From assembly GCA_019973155.2 (NCBI GenBank), contig BPQB01000029.1:62001-126000 (forward strand): DNA of 64,000 bases, read 5' to 3'. Position numbers and translations under genes: made by a program. This stretch comes from Phanerochaete sordida. Lineage: Eukaryota > Basidiomycota > Agaricomycetes > Polyporales > Phanerochaetaceae. The notes below the pieces were generated by a model, which worked only from the letters and a program-made list of their open reading frames with translations, searched no databases and was not told the DNA's origin. Positions 9,906-20,701 of this stretch are shown in pieces. Numbering within the stretch: the first letter of the stretch is position 1; the number at the start of each line of letters is the position of its first letter.

Positions 9906-12257
9906 ATGTTCCCTTACACCTACGACTACGAACCCAGCATGCCGCAGTACGCCTACGGCATGCCTTCCTACCGCTCCCGTCGCGACTCGCAGTACCTCCA
10001 GGCCTTCGCCGAAGAAGAAGCTGCCCGCAGGCAATACGAACAGGCCCTCCGTCAGCAAGAGGAGGCCCGCAACCGCGCCGCCCGTGCACGCCTCGCACGC
10101 CAGGTCTACGAGCAGCCTTCCTACAACTCCTACCTCGCCAACGATGACGATGACGACTATGGATATCTCGGCACCGCCCCGCGCACGACCCGCCGCGGCT
10201 ACCCCGCATACACCGACTACCCGTATCTGACGGCCCAAGAACAGCGCGCTTTGCTGCAGGAGCGGCAGCGCATGGAGGCCGAGAGGCGCGAGCAGCAGCG
10301 GCGTCTCGAGGCTCTTGAGCGCGAGCGCGAGCTCGAGCGACAGCGCATCAGGGCCCTGGAGGAAGAGAGGAAACGGAGGCTGCTCGAGGAGGAGCGGAGG
10401 CGCAGAATCATGCTCGAGGAGGAAGAGCGCCAGCGCAGGAGGGAGGAGGAGAGACTGCGCAGAGAGGAGGAAGAGTACCTTCGGAGAGCGTCGCCGCAAA
10501 CCGCTTCCCCCTTCTTGCCCCTCGAAGAGCTCCTTGGCCTTCGGCCTTCACGTTCACTAGAACCCGAGTTGGTGAGTTGCATGTAGTCATCCAATCTCTG
10601 CTTTTCCTGACTTGATGTGGCTCAGAACAACTCGCGGCGAGCACGAACGATGTCTCCCGCCAACCGCACCCGTACACCACACGCCGCGCCTCAAGTTCAG
10701 CGCTCGCAGAGCAAAGCTCCCGCCACGCCCGCCACACGCACCGAGCGCGCGTCCTCGCGTCCGCCCAGACCAGAGCCCCAAGCTCAGTCACACCGCATCC
10801 CCATCTCTTCGCCAAAGCCATCCCCGAAGTCGACGCCTGCTCAACCACAACCCCAGCAGAAGCCGCAGACGCCACCTCCCCGCCAGTACAGCCCCGAAGA
10901 GGTCGAAGCGGCCGAGAAGATCCAAACCTTCTGGCGCGCGCGCCACCAGCGGCACGCGTCGCTCGCCGCCATCGCCGCGCTCGGCAGCGAGTTCGCACAA
11001 CTCAAATCGAACTTCGCGCTCCCGCCTGCGCTCGACTACACGCTCAACGGCGAACACTTCTCCGTGCCGACAAGCGGCTGCGACACCTCCCCGGACAGCG
11101 CGGTCGAGCGCACATCCGGCGACGCATCACTCGCGTTCACGCCCGCGAACGCGCCGCTGCACGCGTACGAGGAGGCGCTGAACCGGCTCCTCACGCGCCT
11201 CGACGGCGTGCAGAGCGGCGGCGACCGCACGGTGCGCAACCGCCGGCGTGCGCTCGCGCGCGAGGTCGAGCGCGAGGCGCAGCGCGTCGAGCGCGTGAAG
11301 GTCGCTGTGTGGCGGGCGTTCGTTGAGAAGCGTGAGGGCGCGAAGGAGGAGATGTCGGTCGATGAGGCGCAGGACGGGCAGGCGGACGACGTGCAGGAGG
11401 AGATGCAGGTGGACGAGGATGCGCCGGCTGCCTTGCCGGAAGCCCAGGCAGAGGAGGCGCACCCCAGCGAGCCCGCTCCCGAGACGAAGGACGTCGAGAG
11501 CGCCAACAACGCACCTGAGCACCCCGCCGACCCTGAGGCTGAAGCCGCCGACGCCCGCGCCCCCGCCGAAGAAATGGACGTCGAGCCCACAAACACGCAC
11601 AACGTCGAGCCCGCCGAGCCCGCGGTCGTCGACGCCTCAGACGCGGAGCAATCAGCACCCACCGAGACCATGGACGTCGAGCCCGAGAACCCGAGCGAAG
11701 AGAACCCCGGCGACGACATCGTCGTGGAGGAGGCCGACAGCACCGCCGCCGCGCCCTCCGAGCCCACCCCCGACGCTGTGCCCATCATCGTCGAGGAGCC
11801 GGACCCCGACGCAGACGACACGCCCGTTGAACCCACAAGCGTCTCTGCGGACGCGGACGCGGACGACATCGTTGAGGGCGTGGACGAGGAGCCGACGGAG
11901 TTCCTGCACGCGCCGCTCACCGCCGATGTCCTCGCCCCTTCACCCTCACCGCAACCGCTATCGGCCCCGGAACCGACACACGCACCAGAACCGACGTCCG
12001 CCCCGCCTGCGCTCGTGCCGACGAGTAGCGAAGCGGGCGATTCGGACCACACGCCGCCGCACACACCGCCCGCGCTGCACGAAGAGCTCGCTGCGCGCGC
12101 CGTGACGCCGACGCCCCAGCACCTCTGCGCAGAGACAGTCGGGGTGGAGAAGCTGTGCGTGGAGAAGGCTGGCGCGGAGAAGGCTGGCGCGGAGAGGCTG
12201 CAGATGCTGCGGCCGCTCGTCAGCGCGGAGTGGGATGAGGAGGGGGATTTCTTCTAG
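9906..12257 (+). CDS. BAG-domain co-chaperone with IQ motif (765 aa)
   Basis: Exons 9906-10571 and 10626-12257, phase 0, encode 765 aa. The order is a Tyr/Pro-rich N-terminus (MFPYTYDYEPSMPQYAYG), then a long Glu/Arg coiled coil (residues about 110-205). An IQ calmodulin-binding motif follows (EAAEKIQTFWRARHQRH, about 315-330), then a BAG helix bundle (about 400-450: LHAYEEALNRLLTRLDGVQS, then REVEREAQRVERVKVAVW). The rest is a long acidic Pro/Glu-rich tail with repeated MDVEP/MQVDE words. BAG domains bind the Hsp70 ATPase domain as nucleotide-exchange factors, and IQ+BAG pairing is known from plant BAG5/6-type proteins. An Hsp70 partnership is therefore expected and calmodulin regulation is inferred. 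The start at 9906 is chosen because it begins the conserved-looking segment; the frame stays open upstream to 9720. Confidence 0.8.
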
Positions 12258-12523
12258 GGTCTCTGGGATGTTTGCTCTCGAGCTGTCGTTTTGTTTTGAA
12301 TGATACCCTGTACTCCTACGTATGATTCCAATGTCAATTTTCTGTGACTATATTTCTGCCGTCTGACCGGTCTGACGTCGCGTCGGTGCGTCGGGACGCC
12401 GGCGCTTGTCTGTCTCATGTCGCGTCGCGGGCTGTTCCCACCTGCGCAGCTTTGCTTCTACCCACGACCTGTTTCCCGCTCTGGAAATCTAAGGCGGCCT
12501 TGTCATCTTCTCTAGTACAAAAT

Positions 12524-13183
12524 ATGACCGACTCCGACGTCCCACCGCGCGCCGAAGACTCTGTGCTCGCCGTCACCGCCTCCGCGGTCATCGACGCGCC
12601 CGTCGAGAAGGTGTGGGAGGTGCTCCTCGACTTCCCCGCCTACCCCGAATGGTGCGGGAACGCGCCTTCCTTACGCTACTCCGTGAGCTAAGCTACCGGC
12701 CTGCTCATAGGAACACGTTTGTGTGCGTGCCGCTTCGTGGCAGCTCGCTGTGCGACTGACCTTCGCGTTCCTACGCCGTGCTGCAGCCGCAGCCAAGTCG
12801 TCGTCGACGCGCACGAGCACGCACTCCCCTCCCAAACCGCCGAACTGGGCTCGCACCTCGTGCTCACGGCGCACCTCCCGCCATCCCTGGAACCGCGGCT
12901 CGGCGTGCTGAAGAGCACGACGCGCCTGCGCGTGACGCACCTCGACGCGCGCGCGCACCGCGCGGCGTGGCAGAACCGCATGCCGCCGTGGCTCCTGCGC
13001 ACGCACCGCTGGCAGTGGCTCGAGCCGCTGGAAGATGGGAAGACGCGGTATGAGACGATCGAGGTGTTTGACGGCCCGCTCGCGTGGTGTGTTAGGTGGT
13101 TTGTTGCGGGCGCGCTGAGGAAGGGCTTCCGGGCGATGGCGGACGGGTTGAAGGCGCGCGCGGAGGAGTTGGCGCGGGCGTAA
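12524..13183 (+). CDS. SRPBCC (START-like) domain protein D, 178 aa
   Basis: Three exons, 12524-12651, 12711-12722 and 12787-13183, the middle one only 12 nt. Joined they read YPEW-NTF-VRSQVVVDAH, the usual YPEWN-x-F-V core of the SRPBCC/polyketide-cyclase fold. Without the micro-exon the frame ends after CGNAPSLRYS. Residues 15-175 cover the domain: strand VTASAVIDAPVEKVWEVLL, then RAAWQNRMPPWLLRTHRWQW and a C-terminal helix (GALRKGFRAMADGLKARAEE). Members bind hydrophobic ligands in a cavity; the ligand is unknown. It forms a cluster with two minus-strand relatives (13329-14010, 14331-14877) that share the 12-nt micro-exon. Confidence 0.78.
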
Positions 13184-13328
13184 GGGGTGGGGTGGACATG
13201 GGATACCCGGAAGTCGAAGATACCAGCTGGATGTCCAGGATCCCGCTAGGGTTCTCCTGGACTTCTTATTGCACAGGAAAGCTGATTTGGGCAATAAATA
13301 TAGTAAGTCCATCTGTACTATCGTCCAT

Positions 13329-14010
13329 TCATCCAGCTGAATGCACCACAATCGCAGGTAAATTCCTTCTAATATCCTGTGCGCGCCGCTCCGCCGCGTC
13401 CTTGAGCTGCGCGCCCAGCATCAGCGCGCTCTGCTGCGCGACGTACGGGCGCATATAGTCGTCCCACCCGCGCGCCGTCGCGTGCAGCTCGACGGTGACC
13501 TCGTACTCCGCGTCGTCCACATCGCTGTCCGTCGCGCGCCGCCGCAGCTGGTGGTAGCAGCGCGCGACGCAACGCCCCGCCTTGCCGTCCTGGTACAGCT
13601 CGAACTCGAGGTGGTACACGAGCTTGCGGCCGCGCGGAGGCCAGGGCGACGGTGGCAGCCAGGAGCCCGGGTGCTCCTCGCTGTAGGGCCGACGCAGCAG
13701 CGGCAGCGCGTAGCCCTCGCGCTTCATCAGCTGGTGGATGCACCTGTGGCGCGCGTAAGTGTCGCCGTTCGGCTGTCTTTTGGGTGCGATACTGACACGA
13801 ACGGGTCCCTGCAGAAAGACGTTCAGCCCCCAGGGATTGCGCTGGTTATCTTGCGCACCATGTGGACGACATGCAGTCCCCGAGGAGTGGCGCAACGACC
13901 TCCGGTGGCGCGTGGATCAGGAAAGGCATGGCTAACGACCGGACTTTCAACTCTGGTGGCTCGCCAAAAAGAGCGTCTTTGACCAGCCGGAGCACGGATC
14001 TGAAGCCCAT
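13329..14010 (-). CDS. SRPBCC-like protein E, 192 aa
   Basis: Minus-strand exons 14010-13859, 13808-13797 (12 nt) and 13743-13329 sum to 579 nt. The micro-exon supplies W-DPF-V, corresponding to W-NTF-V in gene D and W-NPF-S in gene F. The protein has LAMPFLIHAPPEVVAPLLG (first strand/helix), CIHQLMKREGYALPLLRR, LVYHLEFELYQDGKAG, and a C-terminal helix with LMLGAQLKDAAERRAQD. I start at ATG 14010, 75 bp below a TATATA at 14084-14089; an ATG at 14076 is also in frame but too near the TATA. The fold assignment follows gene D and F and is weaker here. Ligand unknown. Confidence 0.65.
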
Positions 14011-14083
14011 GGCTTTGGTGGGGAGAAAGCAAGGCGTCGAGTGGCAGACGAGGGGCGCGCGAAGCAGATCCGCCACTCATCGC

Positions 14084-14089
14084 TATATA
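14084..14089 (-). promoter_or_regulatory. TATA box of SRPBCC-like gene E
   Basis: TATATA on the minus strand, about 75 bp before the chosen ATG at 14010. It helps decide the start codon. Confidence 0.5.
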
Positions 14090-14330
14090 CCCGCTGCGGA
14101 GATCGTCGCGCAGGCCACCGCGCGCGATAATGGGGACAATACGATAACATTAGCTTTGGTAAGTCGGATCCTGAGGTACAAGCACATGGTGACAGGCTGA
14201 AGCCGAACAAAGGTATTTTGACGTGCGGGACGGCGACACAACGTCGGCGTCCCGAGCTGTCCGCGGCAGGCAAGCTGTCCAAGAGCACGCCAAAGTCCAA
14301 GTCAGTCCGGGGCGGACGCAGCGACGCGTG

Positions 14331-14877
14331 CTACCGCCGCTCGGCCGCCCTCTTGAGCGCGGCGGCGAACTCGCGCGCGCACTTCTCCATCACGCCGGGG
14401 TTCATGTCCTTCTGCCAGCACTGCTGGGTGGTGAAGAACGCCTCGGCGAGCTCGTACTCGGTCTGCTCGCCGACGCCGTCGAGCGCGCGGACGGTGTGCA
14501 CGGACTCGGCGGCGCACTTCACGCCCTTCTCCCACGGCGGGAGCTCGTGCGTCTCGCGGCACGCGCGCGCGCCGGCGTGCACCTCGAGCGTGCGCGCGTG
14601 CGGCTGGGCGGCGAGGCTGCGGCGGCCGCCTGCGAAGGGCGTCGCGACGGGGTGCCCCGCACGCTTGATGAGCGTGTACACGCGCCTGTGCGCGCTCTGA
14701 GTCGGCTATCCCACGGGGCGCGGTGGCGGTACTCACGAGAAGGGGTTCCTGTGCGCGGGCAACGTGAGCGCGCGCGCCGGACCTGAGGAGGCGGACGCAC
14801 CAGTCGAGCTCGTCCGAGTCGCACTTCTCGAGGATGTCCCACACGACGGCGGGCGGCGCGTCGATGACCACCTTCAT
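14331..14877 (-). CDS. SRPBCC-like protein F (start uncertain)
   Basis: Exons 14877-14801, 14748-14737 (12 nt) and 14685-14331 give at least 147 aa: MKVVIDAPPAVVWDILEKC, ELDW-NPF-SRVYTLIKRAG, then TEYELAEAFFTTQQCWQKDM and CAREFAAALKRAAE. The micro-exon frame and the closing helix match genes D and E. Coding-looking sequence continues upstream in frame (QPGKTQLLFEVTS) without an ATG. The nearest upstream ATGs (14960, 14975), correctly placed below a TTATACC at 15061-15067, are in another frame. So either a first exon was missed or there is a frameshift. Function unknown; a ligand-binding SRPBCC role is inferred. Confidence 0.6.
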
Positions 14878-16598
14878 CGAGGTGACTTCGAACAGCAGCT
14901 GCGTCTTCCCGGGCTGCGATAGCTGCACGGCGTCGAGGCTCGTCCGCCTCGCCTGAACATCTTGTTTGGTGTCATCTGGTGTGGCGCGGAGACAGGGGCT
15001 GGGGTGCGCGTCGTCAATGGGAGCGGAAGGTGGGCTCCCAGGGTCCCCTGTGCACCCTTCTTATACCTCGCGTGCAGTGCTTTGTGCGCGTGGCCGCGGC
15101 GGACGCTTGGACCCCAACACTGCCTGGGCGCCAAGTGGGCCCGCAGATCCTGGCGAGGCGGTGCCCGAATACAAGAACGGCGCTGTGGCGCGGACCGCAC
15201 GCCTTGTCCGGCCGACGGCGCATAGCAACACAACCGGACACAAGTGAGTGCGGACGCTGTGCCCAACTCCTATATCGCCCTCACTGACTATTCGATGGCA
15301 GAGGCCCGCGAAGGCGTGTGCCTGCGGCGGCCCTGTGCCCCGCGGGGCGACCCCGGAGATTCCGGGGCTGATGGACGCAGCAGTGCGCCACAGCTTCTGT
15401 CCTATCTTAGGCTATCTCAGGCTGTATAGCGAAATTGGCGCGCCTCGAGAACTGGGACCCTAGGCGTGCAATCACGTTCAGAGCGGTGACCCTATTAAAA
15501 CTCAAAACTGTATGTCCGCGTGCATCGATGTCACCTCATTGACTGTCGTTGATGAATGTAGTAGGAATGTCCAGCAAGGGCTATGCAACCAAGTCATGTG
15601 TTTGAGGCAGTACACCGCAACGGGAACCTTCTTTACTGATCCTTGCTCGTATTGCTCGTACCCGGATGCTGACCTAGGCCTCAGCAGGCCTCAGCCCTTT
15701 GTGTCGATGCTCCAAGATTTGTGGCGAGCCCAATTCATTGGAACTTGTTGTGCTGTAATTATGCATGCCATTATTATCGACTATAGTTATACCCGCCTTC
15801 GTTCTATCGACCATTGACAGCCATTGACACCATATCACCCATACAATCCTTGGCCCGTCGCGGATTGTGGCTCGACACCATGGCCCGGCCTGACTGACAA
15901 AGACCTAGTCTCGATGAAAGGTGAGGAGTCATCCAGCACATTCCGTTCGAGCGATGTGCTAATGCCGGGGACTGGGCTCTCAGAGAGTTGTCTTTGGCTC
16001 ATCGGAATTCCTACATCTCCACGAGCGCATGATGGTCTTGATCCCCGACCCATGCGGATGACCGCCCAGCGCGATAAAGTCGCTGCAGTCGCACTCACGA
16101 TATTTCTTCCTTTGTCGTGTCGTCGCATCAGGAGAGTGGCGTCTGCGGCATCGTAGAGATCAGCTCGATCGCCTACGGACGCAAATCTCCTCGAATGCGA
16201 TCAGTCCTCGGCCCTCAGGCATCGGGCTTCAACGCAAGTAAATCGCCCTGTGCACATCTGCAACACGGAGTTGAAGTGGGTTCGGCGGCCGAAATCATGT
16301 AGAACACTGTCGAAGCGTAGACCGGACCAGCATCGCGCGCATACATACGCCCAGGAAACCTTCTTCTGCTATCTGCGCATATCAGGAACGCTATTCCGAC
16401 GGCTGTATAGGGATGCTGGTGAGAAACCCACTCGTTCCCGTGCACAACGACGTCACTGCTTCCCTGGCGCACCCTCCCTGAGCATTCGTCAGCAGCGAAC
16501 GCGATCGAAGCCGGCGCGCTGCTCAGGTACAAATAGCCCCTCGGTAGGTTCTCCTCCCAATCGTCCCCCTCCACATCCAGCCAGACACAGAAACAGAC
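14878..16598. other. Intergenic, no gene seen
   Basis: Holds the promoter side of gene F (TATA-like at 15061-15067) and the aldo/keto reductase leader (AT-rich TACAAATAG near 16526). I find no other conserved frame in these 1.7 kb. Confidence 0.5.
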
Positions 16599-17980
16599 AT
16601 GCCCGCGACCGCCCCATCCAAGACCCGCAAGATCGGCAACGACGCCGTAACCGCCATCGGCTACGGCGCAATGGGCATCGCCGCGTTCTACGGCGCCATC
16701 CAACCTGACGAGGAGCGCCTCGCTGTGCTCGACGCGCTGTACGAGCGCGGCTGCACGAATTGGGACACGTCGAACATCTACGGCGACTCCGAGGTCCTCC
16801 TCGGCAAATGGTGTGCGGCCCCGCGTGAGCGTGGATTGGATGTTGGCTGATGACCGGCGCAGGTTCAAGAAGACGGGCAAGCGCAGCGAGATCTTCCTCG
16901 CGACCAAGTGCGGCATCACGGGCGATCCCCAGAGGCCCGTCAACGGCGAGCCGGAATATGTGAAGCAGTGCATGCAGAAGTCGCTGGAGCGTCTGGGAGG
17001 TAGGGTTTCTGGCTTGCGCTTCGCACATCTCGGAAGGCTGACAGGCTGTTCCAGTCGACTCTGTGGACCTGTACTACCTCCACCGGTAAGCTCCAGAGCC
17101 TATTCAGCCGCGATGTACCATACTCAAGCGAGTCTGACAGGCCCGACCCCACGGTACCCATCGAGAAGACCGTCGGCGCGATGGCGGAACTCGTCAAGTA
17201 TGCGCCTTCTCGCCCCTCCGATTTCCGTAGCAGATACTGACAGAGAGTAGGGAGGGCAAGGCTCGCTACCTCGGGCTCTCAGAGTGCACAGCGAGCGGGA
17301 TTCGGCGCGCGCACGCGGTGCACCCGATCGCGGCAATCCAGGTCGAGTACTCGCTCTTCGAGCTTGGCGTCGAAAGCGCGCAGACAGACATCCTGCGCAC
17401 GGCACGCGAGCTTGGCATCGCCGTTGTCGCGTACTCGCCGCTCGGGCGCGGCCTCCTGACGGGGCAATATGTGAGTGTTCTCTGCACAATCGGTTCCACT
17501 CGCGAGACTCACTCTGCGGCAGAAATCCCCAGACGACTTCGAGCCGGGCGACTTCCGGCGGACGGTGCCCAGGTGTGGCGAGGGCCTTTGGTGGCGAAAT
17601 GCAGCTAACAATGCGCGCAGGTACTCGAAGGAGAACTTCCCGAAGATCCTCGAGCTCGTCGATACGGTCGGCGCGATCGGGAAGAAGTACGGTGCGACGC
17701 CGGGCCAAGTCGCGCTCGCATGGCTGCTCGCGCAGGGTGAGGACATCATCCCGATCCCCGGCACGCGCAAGATCAAGGTTAGCTTTGCCCTGTGAAAGTG
17801 CACGGTCGCCTGCTGATCGTTCTGGCACAGTACCTTGAGGAGAACCTCGGCGCGCTGGACCTGAAGTTGGAGGAGGAGGACGTGCACGCGATCCGCACGC
17901 TTTGCGACAACCTGGAGCTCGGTGACCGCTACGACGCAGGGCGCATGAAGCTCATCATGCAGGATACACCGCCGTTGTGA
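16599..17980 (+). CDS. Aldo/keto reductase (AKR13-like), 337 aa
   Basis: Eight exons (16599-16810, 16863-16999, 17055-17085, 17141-17197, 17251-17470, 17523-17572, 17621-17777, 17831-17980) sum to 1014 nt. The TIM-barrel AKR signature is complete: [23 protein letters not shown] with catalytic Asp and Tyr; LATKCGI with the Lys; DLYYLHR with the His; [13 protein letters not shown]; and the NADPH-binding tail [11 protein letters not shown] ... LEENLGAL. By family it reduces aldehydes or ketones with NADPH in the cytosol; AKR13/pyridoxal-reductase-like members are the closest in style. The true substrate cannot be read. No gene cluster partner is evident. Confidence 0.88.
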
Positions 17981-18330
17981 GGCGACACGTGAAGTGACGG
18001 GGAGATCGCGTTTGTCGATGGCGACAAGTGTCGGTAGCGTATCTGCCGGGGTCGTGTCCCAAAGTCTCAAGGCGTAGAGTGGAAATTCGGAATCTACCAC
18101 TGCATATTGAGATCCAGGCAGCCAACCGGTGCTATCGGACGGCGGCATTCGTGATCCGTAGCCTCTATCCCACTGGTATTCCAACAAGGTATCTGATAAT
18201 AATATGACAGTAGTGATCTCCGTTTGTGGAAGGAGGCGCAGTCGGATCATGGACAACTAGAATATCTGTCAGTGCACTCTGCGGAGAACCTCAAAGTAAA
18301 TTTTACGAACGTACGGAGGATCTAAGCTTT
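17981..18330. other. Intergenic between converging genes
   Basis: The 3' sides of the reductase and of the broken F-box fusion meet here. No terminator-like structure or gene was recognised. Confidence 0.4.
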
Positions 18331-20458
18331 TTAGACGCGTCGACAAATGACGGGCTGCCAAGAGCCGCGGGCGACATTACGCAGCTCCACTAGATACAGG
18401 TCCTCGAAGGGTATGTTGCTCAGATTCCAGTCAGGTTCGGTGCCCACAACGGCACGCTGATTCTGCGCAGCATCAGAAACTCGTCGCCTGACGGAGAAAT
18501 AGGCGAAGGAAGCTCTTACATCATAGAATTCGCGAACACGATTGGCGACCTGGTTAGCGATATGCACGAGCGTGCGAGCGTTCTGCTGGCCACCGACGTC
18601 GATAGCATTCCTAAGAACCCAGGGTTCGTAGCCGGGCCACTGAAAGGCTGTGTTAATTCTGCGTTGGAGAGTCTGCGAAAATTAACACATACCAAGATAC
18701 GAAGTGTGACCCTATTATTCGTCTCGCTCAGCGTCGGACGCATGTTTGCATGGTCGAGCCCGTACAAAAGACCAAGCATAGCGTCATTAATACGCATACA
18801 AGGTCTTCCGTCGACAAGGAATCTGATAGGATTGTGGAGCCGTGGGCTGCTTTGATTGGAAGGTGGTCTAGTATATACAGTGACGACGGAAAATAACGCA
18901 CAGCACTAAGCGCCTGCGCATTCCGACCGTCCCCTCGTTCGGACTGACCAGCATGTGTACCTCTCTAAAAATTATGCATGATAATCAAAAGACCATGCAC
19001 ATTATAAATCCCAGCTCTCGTGGGTATAGAGTGAGTACACCGCGCTCGAGCGTAGGGTTGTGGAAATGCGCAGGCGCCTTTTTGGTGCATTATTTTCCGT
19101 CGTCACTGTACCATTTGCGGGACGACAATGCCTGGCAGCTGGCCCGGATCCGAGCAGTCCACAAAAGTATGGAAGGAGGCAGGTTGCTCTGGGGTGATGG
19201 CTTTGAGCTGTAGCTGGTGTAACTGCGTCAGTAGCCTATATCCTATCAAACCGCTCTGCGCCTCGACATGCGGGATCAGCAGATCGCAAGTATCTGTGCG
19301 AGTGTAGACTGTGATAGGAACCGAGGGAAGGTCAAACTCAAGAAGACATTGTTGCAGCCTTGTAACCCAATCCGTCTCTGTGGTTCCAATTTCGGAAGGC
19401 AATATCAGCGCGATAGATACGACGACGGCCAAGTTGTCGGACGCGGGTAGGCCAAAGCTGGTCACCAATGATGCCGTTTGAGGAGTTGCCCCCATTGCAA
19501 GCAGCTGGGTCCGCGAACTTGAAGCTTCGTCTAGAGCCGCTCATAAGAGTGATTCAGCGGACCATGTAGCCAAGAAGATGCACTTACCATTGCTAGGAAG
19601 GTATAATGCAGTTGCAGATGTATAGCTGTACAGCTGAGAGAACAACAGCTCTGCGAGTCTCGCTGTACACATCCATGTCTTCGATTCTTGTGTGGTGCAT
19701 CGGATAGAAGCCAAGAGTGATATGGGGACGTTCATGTCGGGCGATTTGTCTCCTGAGTGGACGGCACCAGTCTCGGATACTGTGAGCACGAATTCTAAGC
19801 GCGGTCTTGGACTTCGATGACATGGCCGAGGAGCGGCGGCCACAGTTTTGAATGTCACATCGCGGAAGGTGCAAGACTGGACTGATCGTAGCCTACGCAG
19901 GATTTGAATAGCGTCGAGAGTGCTGCTGAATATCATTCGACTGAACGACAGTACGGTGTAAGGAACACAGTCCTGGGGCAGGGATTTAGGAATTGTAGAG
20001 AAGATTTGGCGAGCGGGGTGCTCGATTTCGGACGCCAATCTGCTATTCGGGCGACAGACAAAGTGCTTGACAGCAAGTTTAGTGAAGGGCTCCAGCATGT
20101 TGACGAGATGCAGCCAAGGCTTCTCAGCGGGACCGGGAGGCAGTTGGACGACGAAGTGCAACACGCGCACACATGCGGAGATCGGCTGCTCGGTTGGCAA
20201 GCCCGTTTTCGCGAGGGCAATGAACGTGTCAATATCCGTCCGCGAGCTAAGGGTGATGTGTTGAAAGAGTCTGGGTCTGAGCTGCAGGGCCCAGTGCTTG
20301 CATACGAGGATGCAGGGTGATAAGGCACGTTTCGCCTGTGAAGATAGAGGTTCGCCCTGTTCGTCAGGGAGGAGATGGACGACAAAAGCGTGGATGATCT
20401 CATCGGGGAGACATACACCTATCCCGGTGTGATCAGCTGCAACGAGAAGTGAGTACAT
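18331..20458 (-). pseudogene. F-box + SWQPV-domain fusion B1, broken by a MITE
   Basis: Exons 20458-19588, 19530-18693 (interrupted), 18639-18520 and 18462-18331. The N-terminal F-box reads LPDEIIHAFVVHLL ... CILVCKHWALQLRPRLFQHI. The C-terminal domain has PGIVVPQMV, NNRVTLRIL, WPGYEPWVL, VANRVREFYD and LYLVELRNVARGSWQPVI. MITE copy 3 (18878-19108) lies inside exon 2 directly after PQMV. Read from the minus strand the frame becomes GTA CAG TGA, a stop at once. Removing 231 bp plus one TA restores an open frame and a 575-aa protein collinear with B2, so the gene was intact just before insertion. A truncated F-box product lacking the domain end is possible. Upstream, the frame is open to an ATG at 20731 through tandem repeats. 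Confidence 0.85.
18878..19108 (+). mobile_element. MITE copy 3, inserted in a coding exon
   Basis: The same 231-bp element as at 5653 and 7421, flanked by TA at 18876-18877 and 19109-19110. The empty site reads ATGGTATATACTAGACC on the minus strand and is in frame. Splicing it out as an intron (GTACAG ... TACTAG) would shift the frame, so it does not look like a tolerated intron. Confidence 0.92.
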
Positions 20459-20505
20459 GAATTGACTCGTACCCCTGACGCTTATGATCCGACAGGAAAG
20501 TAGGT

Positions 20506-20701
20506 CGCCCTTGGGCGCCGCGAGGGACCATGGACACCTAAGCTGCAAACAAAGGAAGAGGTCACGTAAAACGCTCTTGAGCGCCGCGAGGGAAAATGAA
20601 TGTCCAAACTGCACGCAAAGGAAGAGGAAACGGCGTAGGGCGCCCTTGAGCGTAGCGAGGGAAAATGGACGCCCAAGCTGTAGGCAAAGGAAGAGGGAAC
20701 G
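20506..20701. repeat. Three-unit tandem repeat (66/69 bp) upstream of B1
   Basis: Units begin CGCYCTTGRGCG..GCGAGGG at 20506, 20572 and 20641 and each ends near GCAAAGGAAGAGG. Both spacings are multiples of three. On the minus strand the repeats are open and in frame with B1, giving three copies of LFLCLQL-like / SLAALK-like segments. They could be leader or an N-terminal extension; B2 has nothing similar. Confidence 0.8.

Noticed and set aside
12652..12690. Gene D ending at CGNAPSLRYSVS without splicing
   Set aside because: It would truncate the fold, whereas the 12-nt exon restores the YPEWNTFVRSQ core seen across the SRPBCC family.
18878..19108. MITE copy 3 acting as a new intron of B1
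   Set aside because: The only nearby GT...AG pair (GTACAG to TACTAG) leaves the downstream exon out of frame.
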